From Acidovorax sp. 106 (GTDB lineage Bacteria > Pseudomonadota > Gammaproteobacteria > Burkholderiales > Burkholderiaceae_C): a stretch of 64,000 nt of DNA. The notes under the pieces were generated by a model. It was not told where the DNA came from, did not search any database, and saw only the letters and a program-made list of their open reading frames with translations. Each line of letters begins with the position of its first letter. Position 1 is the stretch's first letter. Made by a program: the position numbers and the translations under genes. Location: positions 752,501 to 816,500 of the forward strand of contig NZ_RCCC01000001.1 of assembly GCF_003663825.1 (NCBI RefSeq), given 5' to 3'. Below, piece by piece: positions 43,801-52,315 of the stretch.

Positions 43801-44208
43801 CACAACCGCCCCGCCAGCCGCACACCCAGCGCCGCCAGCGCCCCCAACGTGGCCAAGCCCACCACGCCCAGCCAGCCCCACTGCGCCAGCGCCATGCTGC
43901 CCAGCGCCGCCCCGGCCGACATGCCGATGAACATGCCCGTGAACAGCAGCGCATTGAGCCGGCTGCGCGCCGCTGGGTCGATGCCGTACACAATGGTCTG
44001 GTGCGCCACCAGCGTGGCCTGCACGCCAAAGTCAAAGCCAATGGCACTGGCCACAATCAACCCCAGCTGCGCCTGTGCAGGCAGCAGCGGTGCCAGCGCC
44101 ATCACCGCAAACGACGCAGCAGCCAGCCCTGCGCCATAGCGCGTCACCACCTCGGGCCCGCGCTTGTCGGCCAGGCGCCCGGCCAATGGTGCAGCCAGTG
44201 CCCCCGCC
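43800..44208 (-). pseudogene. MFS transporter, C-terminal remnant (5' half lost)
   Basis: The frame encodes about 135 residues of the C-terminal half of a major facilitator: LAAPLAGRLADKRGPEVVTR, FDFGVQATLVAHQTIVYGID, PAARSRLNALLFTGMFIGMS, and a final membrane segment. An intact protein has about 400 residues. Upstream of 44208 the frame runs antisense to a LysR fragment and stops being transporter-like, so the 5' half is missing. Confidence 0.85.
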
Positions 44209-44732
44209 GCCCCAACTTCATCGCCGAAGGCATCGACTGCGCCATCCAGGTCGGCGCGGTGGACGACCCCAGTGTGGTGGCCGTGCGCCTGGCCGAAGTG
44301 CCCCGCATGGTGCTGGCCGCCCCCGCCCTGATGGCCGGGCGCCCCACACCCCAGCACGCGCAAGACCTGCAACCCCTGCCCTGGCTGGCCCTGAGCACCT
44401 TCTACCGCCGCGAGGTCACGTTGACCCAAGAGCCAGGCGGCGAGGCCCACACGTTTGGCATCACGCCGCGTTTGGCCACCGACAGCCTGTACGCCCTGCG
44501 CCGCGCCGCCCTGGCCGGGCTGGGGGCGTGCATTTCATCGGCGTGGATCGTGGACAACGATGTGCGGCAGGGGCACTTGCTGCACCTGGTGCACAACTGG
44601 CCTGCGGCACCGCTGCCGGTGTACTTGGTGTACCCGTATGCGCGGTTTTATCCGGCGAGGTTGCGGTTGTTTTTGGAGGCGATGCGGGGGGCGATGCCGG
44701 GGTTGGTGGGGATGCGGGCGGTGGGGTCATGA
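44209..44732 (+). pseudogene. LysR family regulator, C-terminal remnant (5' half lost)
   Basis: The frame begins abruptly at NFIAEGIDCAIQVGAVDDPS and continues through the LysR effector domain: GITPRLATDSLYALRRAALA, GLGACISSAWIVDNDVRQGH, and PVYLVYPYARFYPARLRLFL to a stop at 44732. The DNA-binding domain and half of the effector domain (about 130 residues) are missing. The break coincides with that of the divergent MFS remnant. The last 195 bases recur at 46145. Confidence 0.85.
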
Positions 44733-44795
44733 GACCATTACCCCCCGCCAAAGCAAGCCACTTGTCACGCAGTTACCAAAGGAGCCGCCTCCTCC

Positions 44796-45026
44796 ATGTC
44801 GCACCGCTTTAATGTTTTTGGACGCATCATTGCCATCGAACGCTCAGGTACCGCCTGGACCGCTTACCACATAGGCAACGAAGGCAAGCGCCGCCCGGCA
44901 GGCCTCGCGATTCCGTCCGATGTGCCTCCGGCCGAGCTGGCGCAGTATCTGTACGACATCTATCACGAGTCGGCAACACCGACGAACGGAGATGTTTTTG
45001 AGATTGCACCTGGACTCAGTGGCTAG
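44796..45026 (+). CDS. Small protein, DUF7661-like
   Basis: A 76-residue protein: FNVFGRIIAIERSGTAWTAY, HIGNEGKRRPAGLAIPSDVP, then AELAQYLYDIYHESATP. I recognise the pattern of a small family of unknown function that starts with a V-F-G-R strand and has a G-K-R-R motif. AAGGAGCC precedes the ATG. It lies between two copies of a LysR 3' end, in DNA that is less GC-rich than its surroundings. Confidence 0.6.
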   Translation: MSHRFNVFGRIIAIERSGTAWTAYHIGNEGKRRPAGLAIPSDVPPAELAQYLYDIYHESATPTNGDVFEIAPGLSG

Positions 45027-45154
45027 CAGAAGAGAAGACTCCAAGGAGTCATCTCTCAGAATTTCAGGCACAGCGATATCGCCGCAGATTCAAACGTACA
45101 GTCACGGTCCGCAAAGTAGTCTGCCTAGGCCTACACCTCTCAGTGCGACGATGG

Positions 45155-45571
45155 TCACACGTTCTCCTGATCGTAAGAGCCAGTGCGCACGGGAGGATCT
45201 AGCGATTCACCACACTCAAAATAGTCTGACACCACGCCGTGCGCATATTCATGCCAAGACGAGGCTTCACTCGGGATATGCACCACTTTGACCGCCCCCA
45301 GGTTTTCGTCTTCCGTGGGCTTGGCGCGCTCCAGGAAACACAGCTTGGGGAAGTAGCGCACGTTCTCGTCCTGAAACCAACCCGCATCCAGTTCATACGC
45401 TTGGTTGAACATGAATTGCGCGCAGATCTCTTGCCGCCGCTCAGACGATGAAATGCCGTTTTCACGAAGGCTCGTGTTCAAGCGATGGGTCATGAGCGCC
45501 ATGAACGTCATGGCGACTTCATCGAGCGTTTCGACGGTGTGGTCATCATCGTGCTGGATCTTGATGGACAT
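45155..45571 (-). CDS. Hypothetical protein
   Basis: A 138-residue acidic protein: MSIKIQHDDDHTVETLDEVA, MTFMALMTHRLNTSLRENGI, QFMFNQAYELDAGWFQDENV, and EASSWHEYAHGVVSDYFECG. It has no recognised domain. GGAAAA precedes the ATG at 45571 by 7 bases. It lies in the small-gene group between the duplicated LysR ends. The frame remains open upstream to 45955, but that part has no good start. Confidence 0.6.
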   Translation of the reverse strand: MSIKIQHDDDHTVETLDEVAMTFMALMTHRLNTSLRENGISSSERRQEICAQFMFNQAYELDAGWFQDENVRYFPKLCFLERAKPTEDENLGAVKVVHIPSEASSWHEYAHGVVSDYFECGESLDPPVRTGSYDQENV

Positions 45572-45764
45572 CTGAACTTTTCCTTGGCGTGTGGAAATTT
45601 GGGGGGCTACCTTGGAGGTTAGGAGGCAAGGCGGCTTAAGGAGCCGGTGACCGCAATTGTGGGTTGGCACGGCGGCAATCGATTGGCAGCCAACCATCCC
45701 CGGCTGCATCACATCGCTCAAGATTGCGGAGGGGCAGGTCTGCTGCCCACCAGTGCCTTTGACT

Positions 45765-46073
45765 CTAGTAGTTCGATTTGAATCGCAGAAACACCAGCCC
45801 GATGACAGAGCCAACAAGGCCTGAAAGTGCAGCGGCAAGATAAATTTCGCGATCAGAGAGCCAATGGGCAGTGAACACAAACTTGAGCAAACCTGCCACC
45901 AGGAAGAATCCGAGCAAAGCACCGATGCCCGAGTACATGCGGGCATCCAAAGCATGCGCAGCCTTTTTAAATTCCTTTGAATGCCCTTCGGCCTCGTAAA
46001 TCAACGTTGTCCTGCAGTTTAGGCACCGCACGTCAGTGGCTGAATTGAATTGACTACAAGTTGGACATTGCAT
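45765..46073 (-). CDS. Zinc-ribbon membrane protein
   Basis: A 102-residue protein starting with a zinc ribbon, MQCPTCSQFNSATDVRCLNC (CPTC at 3-6, CLNC at 17-20). Two membrane segments follow (about 46-68 and about 78-97). Such small proteins are common and of unknown role. It lies 71 bases before the second LysR fragment. Confidence 0.65.
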   Translation of the reverse strand: MQCPTCSQFNSATDVRCLNCRTTLIYEAEGHSKEFKKAAHALDARMYSGIGALLGFFLVAGLLKFVFTAHWLSDREIYLAAALSGLVGSVIGLVFLRFKSNY

Positions 46074-46144
46074 TGGGCGCTCCCTTGGCTGTATTGGTTT
46101 GACTGGGCGCAGTGTAGCCAGGGTACCTATGCAGGGAAGCTGTT

Positions 46145-46348
46145 ATTTCATTGGCGTGGATCGTGGACAACGATGTGCGGCATGGGCACTTGCTGCACCT
46201 GGTGCCCAACTGGCATGCGGCACCGCTGCCGGTGTACTTGGTGTACCCGTATGCGCGGTTTTATCCGGCGCGGCTGCGGCTGTTTTTGGAGGCGATGCGG
46301 GGGGCTATGCCGGGGTTGGTGGGGATGCGGGCGGTGGATCGAGGGTAG
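46145..46348 (+). pseudogene. Second copy of the LysR 3' end
   Basis: The frame AWIVDNDVRHGHLLHLVPNW to a stop at 46346 repeats bases 44532-44726 over about 195 bases with only scattered differences (for example HNWPAA against PNWHAA). It has no start and no upstream LysR sequence. Together the two copies bracket the 1.4 kb that carries three small orphan genes. Confidence 0.85.
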
Positions 46349-46491
46349 TGGCGAAGATCAGCCAGCAGCAGCCGTTCGCCCCGCTTCTTACGACCAGCGT
46401 TCTATAGACATCCGACGTGATCGGAGCTACCGGCGCAGATTGAGTGTCGGTGCCTAAACGCACTCAGTGGGACGCATCGGAATCCGGTCAG

Positions 46492-47799
46492 CTATGGCGA
46501 CAGCAGAATAGGACTGCTACGAGGGCGATTCGGGTCACTGAAGACGGCATAGCGCGGGTCACTGGCGTGTTCATTTGTTTGGTTGACGATGTAGTAGGCT
46601 AGGCTCGAGGTCGTCTTAATGGCACCATCATCTACCAAGTGCCCATGCGCTCGGTACACCACCGAATGCACATGGGACCGACTCGGGCTGTTCAATAGAT
46701 CCGAAGTCATCATCTGGATGCTGGTTGCGCTCCGCCTGTCGCTGGAGTCGGCGCTCGCTAGCCCCCCAAGTTGCTTCTCGGATAGATCGTGCAACTGGAC
46801 TGCGAGTACTCCAGGGCGTGCTCTCGTAAACTGACTGAGCGCTGATTCTCTCAACACTGCGCGTACCGAATCGAGCACCTTGTCTCGTTTCATACTGTCT
46901 ACTACCAAAACAACCGCATGCTTTCCAGGCGAGAAGACCGTCATGCTGCTGGTGTTCGATTGACCTGTTATCTGACAGATCATTTCCGAAACTGCAGACT
47001 TCGAAAGCTCAGACTCGTTGCTTATATCGAAGGGACTTCCCAGCAATTGAAATTCATGGACTCGCACCGAGCAGGTTTCAGAAGAGACCTCGGCCCCGCG
47101 TAGCAAAGCTTCGATAACCGTACGAGCAATTCGCCTGTGATCTTCCGGCTTTCCGCTCAATCGGTCTGGCACAGTAACACGCACCACGAGCCCTGCGATC
47201 GCAGATTTGAATACTTGAGTGATTGCCGCGTGTAGCTCCTTGAACAATGCGAGGCTTTTCCGTTTGTGGATTTTGCGACCTATGTCGCCAGATGCCATCT
47301 TGCACTCTATCTCCAGCTCAACTCCGTCACGTCGAGCCAAGAAGTCAAATCCGCCTCCTTCTTCTAGGTCTCGGCACTCTACGTCAAAGCCGCGTGACAT
47401 CAGGTGGACCACGGTGGTCACCTCGTGCTGTATCCCCAGTAGCCCTTGTTCAGTTTTTAAGCCGTCGATCAAGCGCCCCTGAAGTCGCCGTTGACCCGCA
47501 AGTGAGAGCCGTGGATAGATATTCATGACACCGGCGAGGAACGCCACCAGCTCGTATTCCGCCTCAGTGTGTACTCGTAAAGGCTTGGTCTCTGAGACCC
47601 TGTCGCTGGCAAGTATGTCGTTGAAGGTCAATTCCAACGAACAACGCTCGCGCAGCCAAGAATCCATAAAGGGATTTGCAGCGATTTCGCTATGCAACCA
47701 CTCAAACCGGCGGAGCAGGCGCTGTGCGCCAACAATATTGGCGAAGCCTGTCGCAAGTTGAGGGAAGTCTCTGTCGTGAACCTCAGGAACAAAAAGCAT
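46492..47799 (-). CDS. Putative PD-(D/E)XK nuclease-fold protein
   Basis: A 435-residue protein I cannot place in a named family. Residues about 130-180 read HEVTTVVHLMSRGFDVECRD, then GGGFDFLARRDGVELEIECK. This gives the E...(F)D...E-x-K spacing of restriction-endonuclease-like folds. An N-terminal helical region and a C-terminal region of about 200 residues, with no recognised domain, flank it. It is on its own, in AT-richer DNA next to gene fragments, a typical setting for a defence or mobile gene. The start is uncertain: ATG 47799 is used and TTG 47838 is possible. The 293 bases upstream to 48092 show nothing. Confidence 0.6.
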   Translation of the reverse strand: MLFVPEVHDRDFPQLATGFANIVGAQRLLRRFEWLHSEIAANPFMDSWLRERCSLELTFNDILASDRVSETKPLRVHTEAEYELVAFLAGVMNIYPRLSLAGQRRLQGRLIDGLKTEQGLLGIQHEVTTVVHLMSRGFDVECRDLEEGGGFDFLARRDGVELEIECKMASGDIGRKIHKRKSLALFKELHAAITQVFKSAIAGLVVRVTVPDRLSGKPEDHRRIARTVIEALLRGAEVSSETCSVRVHEFQLLGSPFDISNESELSKSAVSEMICQITGQSNTSSMTVFSPGKHAVVLVVDSMKRDKVLDSVRAVLRESALSQFTRARPGVLAVQLHDLSEKQLGGLASADSSDRRSATSIQMMTSDLLNSPSRSHVHSVVYRAHGHLVDDGAIKTTSSLAYYIVNQTNEHASDPRYAVFSDPNRPRSSPILLSP

Positions 47800-48092
47800 G
47801 CGCGATTCTGTCACTTTGGGATAGGAGCCGACGTGCAACCGCAGCTCTTGGATTTGTGCTCACAATCGCAGGAACTGCGAGAGATAGCGGAAACCAGACC
47901 ATCCTACGGAACAATACACGTCCGCTTCGGATGGCAAATTCAGCCCATCGACGCAACACATTGATTGAGCATCTGAACCGGGGTCTGGAGGCCGAGGGGC
48001 TTGCAGGGGCTGTCCCGAAATATCGAGGCTCTTTGGCAAGAACTGCCTCAGCACGCAACCGGCTTCTGCTCCCAGCACTGCCAGCAGCCAAT

Positions 48093-49451
48093 CTACAGCG
48101 CGAGCCGCCCAACACGCTCAGCAGCCACCACCACATGGCGCAGCAACTCAACCTTGCACGCATCAAAGCCCGCGCTAAATCCTTCCTCGTCCTCTAACCG
48201 ACGAACAAACACCCGAGCCATCGCAAGCGCCTCTTTCCAAGCCACCGCGCTGACCTGCTCCCCCACCGTCAGTTCAAGCGCCCGATTCGGCAAGCCTCCC
48301 CCCGCCGTGGGCGCAAACGCCATGGGCGTCATGTCATAGGCAGGCGCCAGCTCATAAGGCCTTTGCCCCTCTGACAAGCACGACAGATTGCCGCTGTGCA
48401 TGTCTGTGTTGCCGATCAGCGTGCCAAACGCCCACAGCAGGCAGGCCGTGTCAAAGGCCTGGGGGGTGATGACCCCGGACTTCCACAACGCCCTGGCAAT
48501 CACCGGCCAGTTGCCGCCGCTGCCGACAAACTCGGCGTCCAGCGCGGCGAAGGAATGCAGCGCCCTGCGCCCGCGTGCGCCCAGCCGGTCAAACCGCTGC
48601 ACTTCTAAAAATCGTTGGGTGCCGTGCATCCAGGTCATTGACTGCGCGGCAGCCACCCCGTGGTCCCGCAGCACCTGCAGGGCGATGTGTTCGGCCAGCA
48701 GCAGGTCGCGCCAGCGGGCGCTCACGGGGGTGTCGAGTTCTGCGGTGAACTTGACCATCACATGCGCGGCGGTGCCATCGGCTTGCTCTGCGTAGGCGGT
48801 GAACTTGGGCTGCTCTCCGGCGGCAGACGAGCCCGCCACTTCGCCGCGCGCAGCCAGGTCGGCCCACTGCGCGTAGGCGGGCAGCTTTTGCGCGGCTGCC
48901 ATCGGCACGGGGTCGGGCGCGTTGACGAACTGGTCGCGCGCGGTGGGGCCGATGAGCAGGTTGCCGGGCATGTCGTCGCCCTGGTCCAGGATGGCGCGCA
49001 GCGCGTGGGTGTCGCTCCAGTCGCCCAGCCGTTCGGGCAAGCCCAGGCGCTGGCCGTGCCGCAGGCAGTAGGCGCGCCCCAGGTAGCCCTGCGGGCGCAT
49101 GTCATAGATCCACCAGGGCAGGCCGTCGCTGTGCAGCCGGGCACCGCCCGCTTCGATCATCACAAAGCCCTCTGGGCATACCGGGACGAGGGTGCCCAGG
49201 GTTTCCAGCGTGCCCTGGGCGGTGACGCGGTACACCGTGGCCTGCAGATCAGCGCGACGTGGGTCGCGCAGGGTGTATTGAATAGATCTTGCGGCGCCGA
49301 AGGGCACCACATCGTCACCCAGCGCGCTGAGTGATCTGGAGACAGTGGGCTGGCTGACCTGGAGCGCCTGGGCCAGCGCCTGCGCCTTGGCGGGGCCGGG
49401 GCGCAGCAGGGTTCGGATGGCGTCAGCGTAGGTTTGGGCGGCGGAAGGCAT
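48093..49451 (-). CDS. yjjJ: HipA family kinase-like toxin YjjJ (HTH fused)
   Basis: A 452-residue protein. The N-terminal 60 residues form a winged helix (QALAQALQVSQPTVSRSLSA). The rest is a HipA-type kinase fold: GEQPKFTAYAEQADG and HVMVKFTAELDTPVSARWRD are in the ATP-binding part. FLEVQRFDRLGARGRRALHS and LLWAFGTLIGNTDMHSGNLS hold the catalytic region with the N-T-D-x-H-x-x-N motif; YELAPAYDMTPMAF has the metal-binding Asp. This matches YjjJ/HipH, in which regulator and toxin are one chain and no hipB partner is needed. None is seen here. It is divergent from the leucine-rich-repeat gene. Confidence 0.9.
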   Translation of the reverse strand: MPSAAQTYADAIRTLLRPGPAKAQALAQALQVSQPTVSRSLSALGDDVVPFGAARSIQYTLRDPRRADLQATVYRVTAQGTLETLGTLVPVCPEGFVMIEAGGARLHSDGLPWWIYDMRPQGYLGRAYCLRHGQRLGLPERLGDWSDTHALRAILDQGDDMPGNLLIGPTARDQFVNAPDPVPMAAAQKLPAYAQWADLAARGEVAGSSAAGEQPKFTAYAEQADGTAAHVMVKFTAELDTPVSARWRDLLLAEHIALQVLRDHGVAAAQSMTWMHGTQRFLEVQRFDRLGARGRRALHSFAALDAEFVGSGGNWPVIARALWKSGVITPQAFDTACLLWAFGTLIGNTDMHSGNLSCLSEGQRPYELAPAYDMTPMAFAPTAGGGLPNRALELTVGEQVSAVAWKEALAMARVFVRRLEDEEGFSAGFDACKVELLRHVVVAAERVGRLAL

Positions 49452-49695
49452 GCGCTAAGGATACGCCTGTTACATTGAAAATTGAATAGATATAAGAATG
49501 GATAAATAGGGCCAATGGGCACACAAACAAAGCGTTGGTGACCTCGCGCTGCAGATGCACCGCGCCCACTGGACAAGCTGTCCACTGCGCTCGCAGGGAT
49601 GCCCCCTATGATCAACAGACGCAGCCCGCTTCACGCTGGCGGTGCGCTTTTCGGGCGCTTTGTGCCCACTGTTCCATCACACCCAACCTGACACC

Positions 49696-51111
49696 ATGGC
49701 CCAGCTCAAATCCAAGTGGACCGACTCGGTTTACACCCGCGTCAAGGTACTCAACCACTCCAAGGGCCTGCGCCTGGAGCGCTTTACCAGTGAAGAACTG
49801 GACCAAATTGCCGACTGCGACGATGTGCTCGAACTGACGCTGGACCGCAGCAAGATGAAAGAGCCCTTGGACTTGGCACGCCTCGCCCATATCACCAGCC
49901 TGCGCAAGCTGGAGCTGCAGGGGCTGAAATTCACCAACCTCCAGGCGCTGCGGGCACTGCCCCACCTGGGGACGCTGATCATCGACAACTGCCGGTTCTC
50001 AGACTTTGATGCACTCAACGGCTTCAAGGTGTTGAGCCACCTATATCTGTGGCACAACAAGCTGACAGCGTTTCCGGCGGGGCTGGACCTGCCGCGATTC
50101 AAGGCCCTGTTCATATCGGACAACCTCATCTCAGACCTGGGCTTTGTGCAAAGCTACCCCGGCCTGGCCACGCTGTACCTGAAACGCAACCAGATCACCG
50201 ATCTGTCCCCGTTGGCCGCATGCCCGGCCGTGGTGGACCTGGACGTGCAGGAAAATCCCGTCACCAGTCTGGCACCGCTGGCGGGCAGAAAATTCACCCG
50301 CTTCTATGCCGACCCACAGCACCGCGAAGAGCAGATCGCCCTGCGGCTGCAGCAGGATGAATGGCCCAGGGGGGAAACCATCACAGAGGACGAGAAGGCA
50401 CCGCGCCACGTGGCCGACCTGATGGCGAAAAATGATTGGCCAGCGCTCTACGCCATCACCGATCTGGCGCTGCTGGGCCGGGCCTTCGCTAGCTTATTGA
50501 ATCGGCGTGGCGACGCAGCGACACTGCGCGGTGCACTGGCGCACCCGGCGGAGGGCGCATTCCACGCCATGGTCGCCAACGGCCTGCGCCCGGACAAAGC
50601 GATGTCGGACTTGCTGGCGTACGTGCTCTGTGAATACGGCGAACGCACCATCGCGCCGATGACCGAGTGCTTTTACACGGCGCTGGCACGGCCCACCTAC
50701 CAGGAGGAGTTCTACGTCGGCAAGATGGAGTCCGAGCACGAGATCATCATGTGCGTCCTGACGGGTATCGCCAGCCCGGCCTGCACCGAGCTGTTCCTCG
50801 CCTTCTTCAACGAGCGCGAGGGCTTCTCTGAGAACTATCTGTACCTCTGCAAGCACCTGCTCGACGTGGTGGGCAAGACCCAGTCTGCGCAGTTGGTGGA
50901 GCCCATCATGGACCTGCTGCGCTTTGAGCAGAAAATCATCGGCGGCGACCCTGCCTTCATGAAAAAGATATTCAAGGCCATCGGCCAGCTGGGCACCAAG
51001 GCCGATGCCGCCGTGCTGGCCAGCCGCTTCCATGCGGCCGCCGAAGAAAGACCGGATGTGCTGCTGGCGTATGAAGCCACGCTGGCGCGTTTGGAGAAAA
51101 AGAAAGCCTGA
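49696..51111 (+). CDS. Leucine-rich repeat protein, paralogue 1
   Basis: A 471-residue soluble protein. Residues about 30-190 contain about six leucine-rich repeats of bacterial type (LRKLELQGLKFTNLQALRAL, FKALFISDNLISDLGFVQSY, and LATLYLKRNQITDLSPLAAC). The C-terminal half is helical (AIGQLGTKADAAVLASRFHA near the end) and ends in a lysine cluster. It is a clear paralogue of the protein at 55366-56772: both share the WTD start, VLNH, LDQIADCDD, the repeat layout and the ending KAIGQLG-KADAAVLASRF. It stands alone on the plus strand, unlike its paralogue, which is in the seven-gene operon. Confidence 0.85.
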   Translation: MAQLKSKWTDSVYTRVKVLNHSKGLRLERFTSEELDQIADCDDVLELTLDRSKMKEPLDLARLAHITSLRKLELQGLKFTNLQALRALPHLGTLIIDNCRFSDFDALNGFKVLSHLYLWHNKLTAFPAGLDLPRFKALFISDNLISDLGFVQSYPGLATLYLKRNQITDLSPLAACPAVVDLDVQENPVTSLAPLAGRKFTRFYADPQHREEQIALRLQQDEWPRGETITEDEKAPRHVADLMAKNDWPALYAITDLALLGRAFASLLNRRGDAATLRGALAHPAEGAFHAMVANGLRPDKAMSDLLAYVLCEYGERTIAPMTECFYTALARPTYQEEFYVGKMESEHEIIMCVLTGIASPACTELFLAFFNEREGFSENYLYLCKHLLDVVGKTQSAQLVEPIMDLLRFEQKIIGGDPAFMKKIFKAIGQLGTKADAAVLASRFHAAAEERPDVLLAYEATLARLEKKKA

Positions 51112-51216
51112 CGCGTTCAGAGCGGCTGGGATGGCATGGGCCCGGCAAGCTGCTGGGCTTCGCCCCATGCACTACAGCTTCGACGAAGTAAGAGCAAAGA
51201 GCAGCGCCCAAACGCT

Positions 51217-51270
51217 CTCATTTTCATAGCTGCCAGCGCTTATTTATTAAGCGCTGGAGCCACTTTTTAT
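51217..51270. repeat. Dispersed palindrome family 1
   Basis: CTCATTTTCATAGCTGCCAG, CGCTTATTTATTAAGCGCTG and GAGCCACTTTTTAT: a good hairpin just before the end of the truncated binding-protein gene. Confidence 0.88.
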
Positions 51271-51293
51271 TCAAATCTGGGGCTGCAGCCCGA

Positions 51294-51600
51294 TCAGACA
51301 GCCCCGCACCACACCTGCGCGTCCGTGATCGCCGCCACGTCCACCCGTGCAGGCAAGATGCCGTCGCGGGCGGATCGGTCGGCCACCGTCTGCAGGGCCG
51401 TGACGTCGGCCTGCGTTACCGGCCGGGCCGCGATGGCGGCGCGCCCGGTGATGGTGCGGGCGGCTTCGATGGGCAGGCGGGTGAGCTGGGTGTAGACCTG
51501 GGCATAGGCCTCGCGGTGGGCCAGGGCCCAGTCGCCTGCGCGGGTAAGGCGGTCGAGGTATTGGACGATGGCGACGCGTTTGGCGGGGTCGGCGTGCGCG
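51294..51600 (-). pseudogene. Sulfonate/nitrate-type ABC substrate-binding protein, C-terminal remnant
   Basis: About 100 residues remain: DPAKRVAIVQYLDRLTRAGD, WALAHREAYAQVYTQLTRLP, and ARTITGRAAIAARPVTQADV. These resemble the C-terminus of SsuA/TauA-type periplasmic binding proteins. About 220 N-terminal residues are missing. The break at about 51600 coincides with the break of the divergent rhodanese remnant. Confidence 0.75.
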
Positions 51601-52055
51601 CCAATATGAGCGCATCGTGGCTGGCGCAGATGGGCTGGGATGTGTGGGTGCTGGACATGACCACCAGCGCCAACTACACCTTGCGCCACATCCCCGGCGC
51701 GTGGTTTGTGGTTCGATCGCAGCTGGCGCAGGCACTGCAGACCATCCCCCAAGCAACGCACTATGTGCTGACCTGCGGCAGCAGCCTGCTGGCCCGCTAC
51801 GCGGCAGTGGATGTGGCCCGCACCACCGGCGCCAACGTGCAGGTGCTCGAAGGCGGCACCCTGGCCTGGATTGCCCAAGGCCTGCCGCTGGAGCAAGGCG
51901 AAACCCATCTGGCCTCACCCCGCATCGACCGCTACCGCCGCCCCTACGAAGGCACCGACAGCCCACGCGAGGCGATGCAGGCTTACCTGGACTGGGAGTT
52001 TGGGCTGGTGGAGCAATTGGGGCGCGATGGGACGCATGGCTTTCGGGTGATTTGA
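51601..52055 (+). pseudogene. Rhodanese-like sulfurtransferase, C-terminal remnant
   Basis: The frame (first ATG at 51606) reads MSASWLAQMGWDVWVLDMTT, then HIPGAWFVVRSQLAQALQTI, YVLTCGSSLLARYAAVDVAR, and VQVLEGGTLAWIAQGLPLEQ. This is the end of one rhodanese domain and most of another of a multi-domain rhodanese protein. The expected active-site Cys of this domain is in VLTCGSS. The upstream domains are missing, and the first codons run straight out of antisense binding-protein sequence. It could still be translated. Confidence 0.75.
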
Positions 52056-52114
52056 GCGTGCATTGGGCAGTCTGCGGCGCTGCACAGGTTTTGGATGGGG
52101 TATGAACCTGCTTG

Positions 52115-52178
52115 AAACGTTCAAGCGGAGCTTGGCGAAGCGCCGCGCAAGGCATCGACAAGCTCAGCCCGAACGGAT
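52115..52178. repeat. REP-like palindrome, copy 3
   Basis: AAACGTTCAAGCGGAGCTTG ... ATCGACAAGCTCAGCCCGAA pair as in 8338-8401, with the same CGCCGCGCAAGG loop. Confidence 0.8.
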
Positions 52179-52242
52179 ATTTCTGGCGCAAAGAAGCAGG
52201 CACACGGATAGCAAGGGTGTGTATCCGCTCAACCCACCCACC

Positions 52243-52304
52243 ACCGTTCACGCTGAGCCTGTCGAAGCGCAGAGCAAAGCTTCGACAAGCTCAGCCAGAA
52301 CGGG
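52243..52304. repeat. REP-like palindrome, copy 4
   Basis: ACCGTTCACGCTGAGCCTGT ... GCTTCGACAAGCTCAGCCAG, same layout as copy 1, 65 bases after copy 3. The pair lies between the rhodanese remnant and the CysB-type regulator. Confidence 0.82.
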
Positions 52305-52315
52305 TATCAACGCAC

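Noticed and set aside
50480..50520. Possible further copy of palindrome family 1 inside the first LRR gene (GCTAGCTTATTGAAT)
   Set aside because: Only about 15 bases match, there is no partner arm, and the paralogue aligns through the region without a length change.
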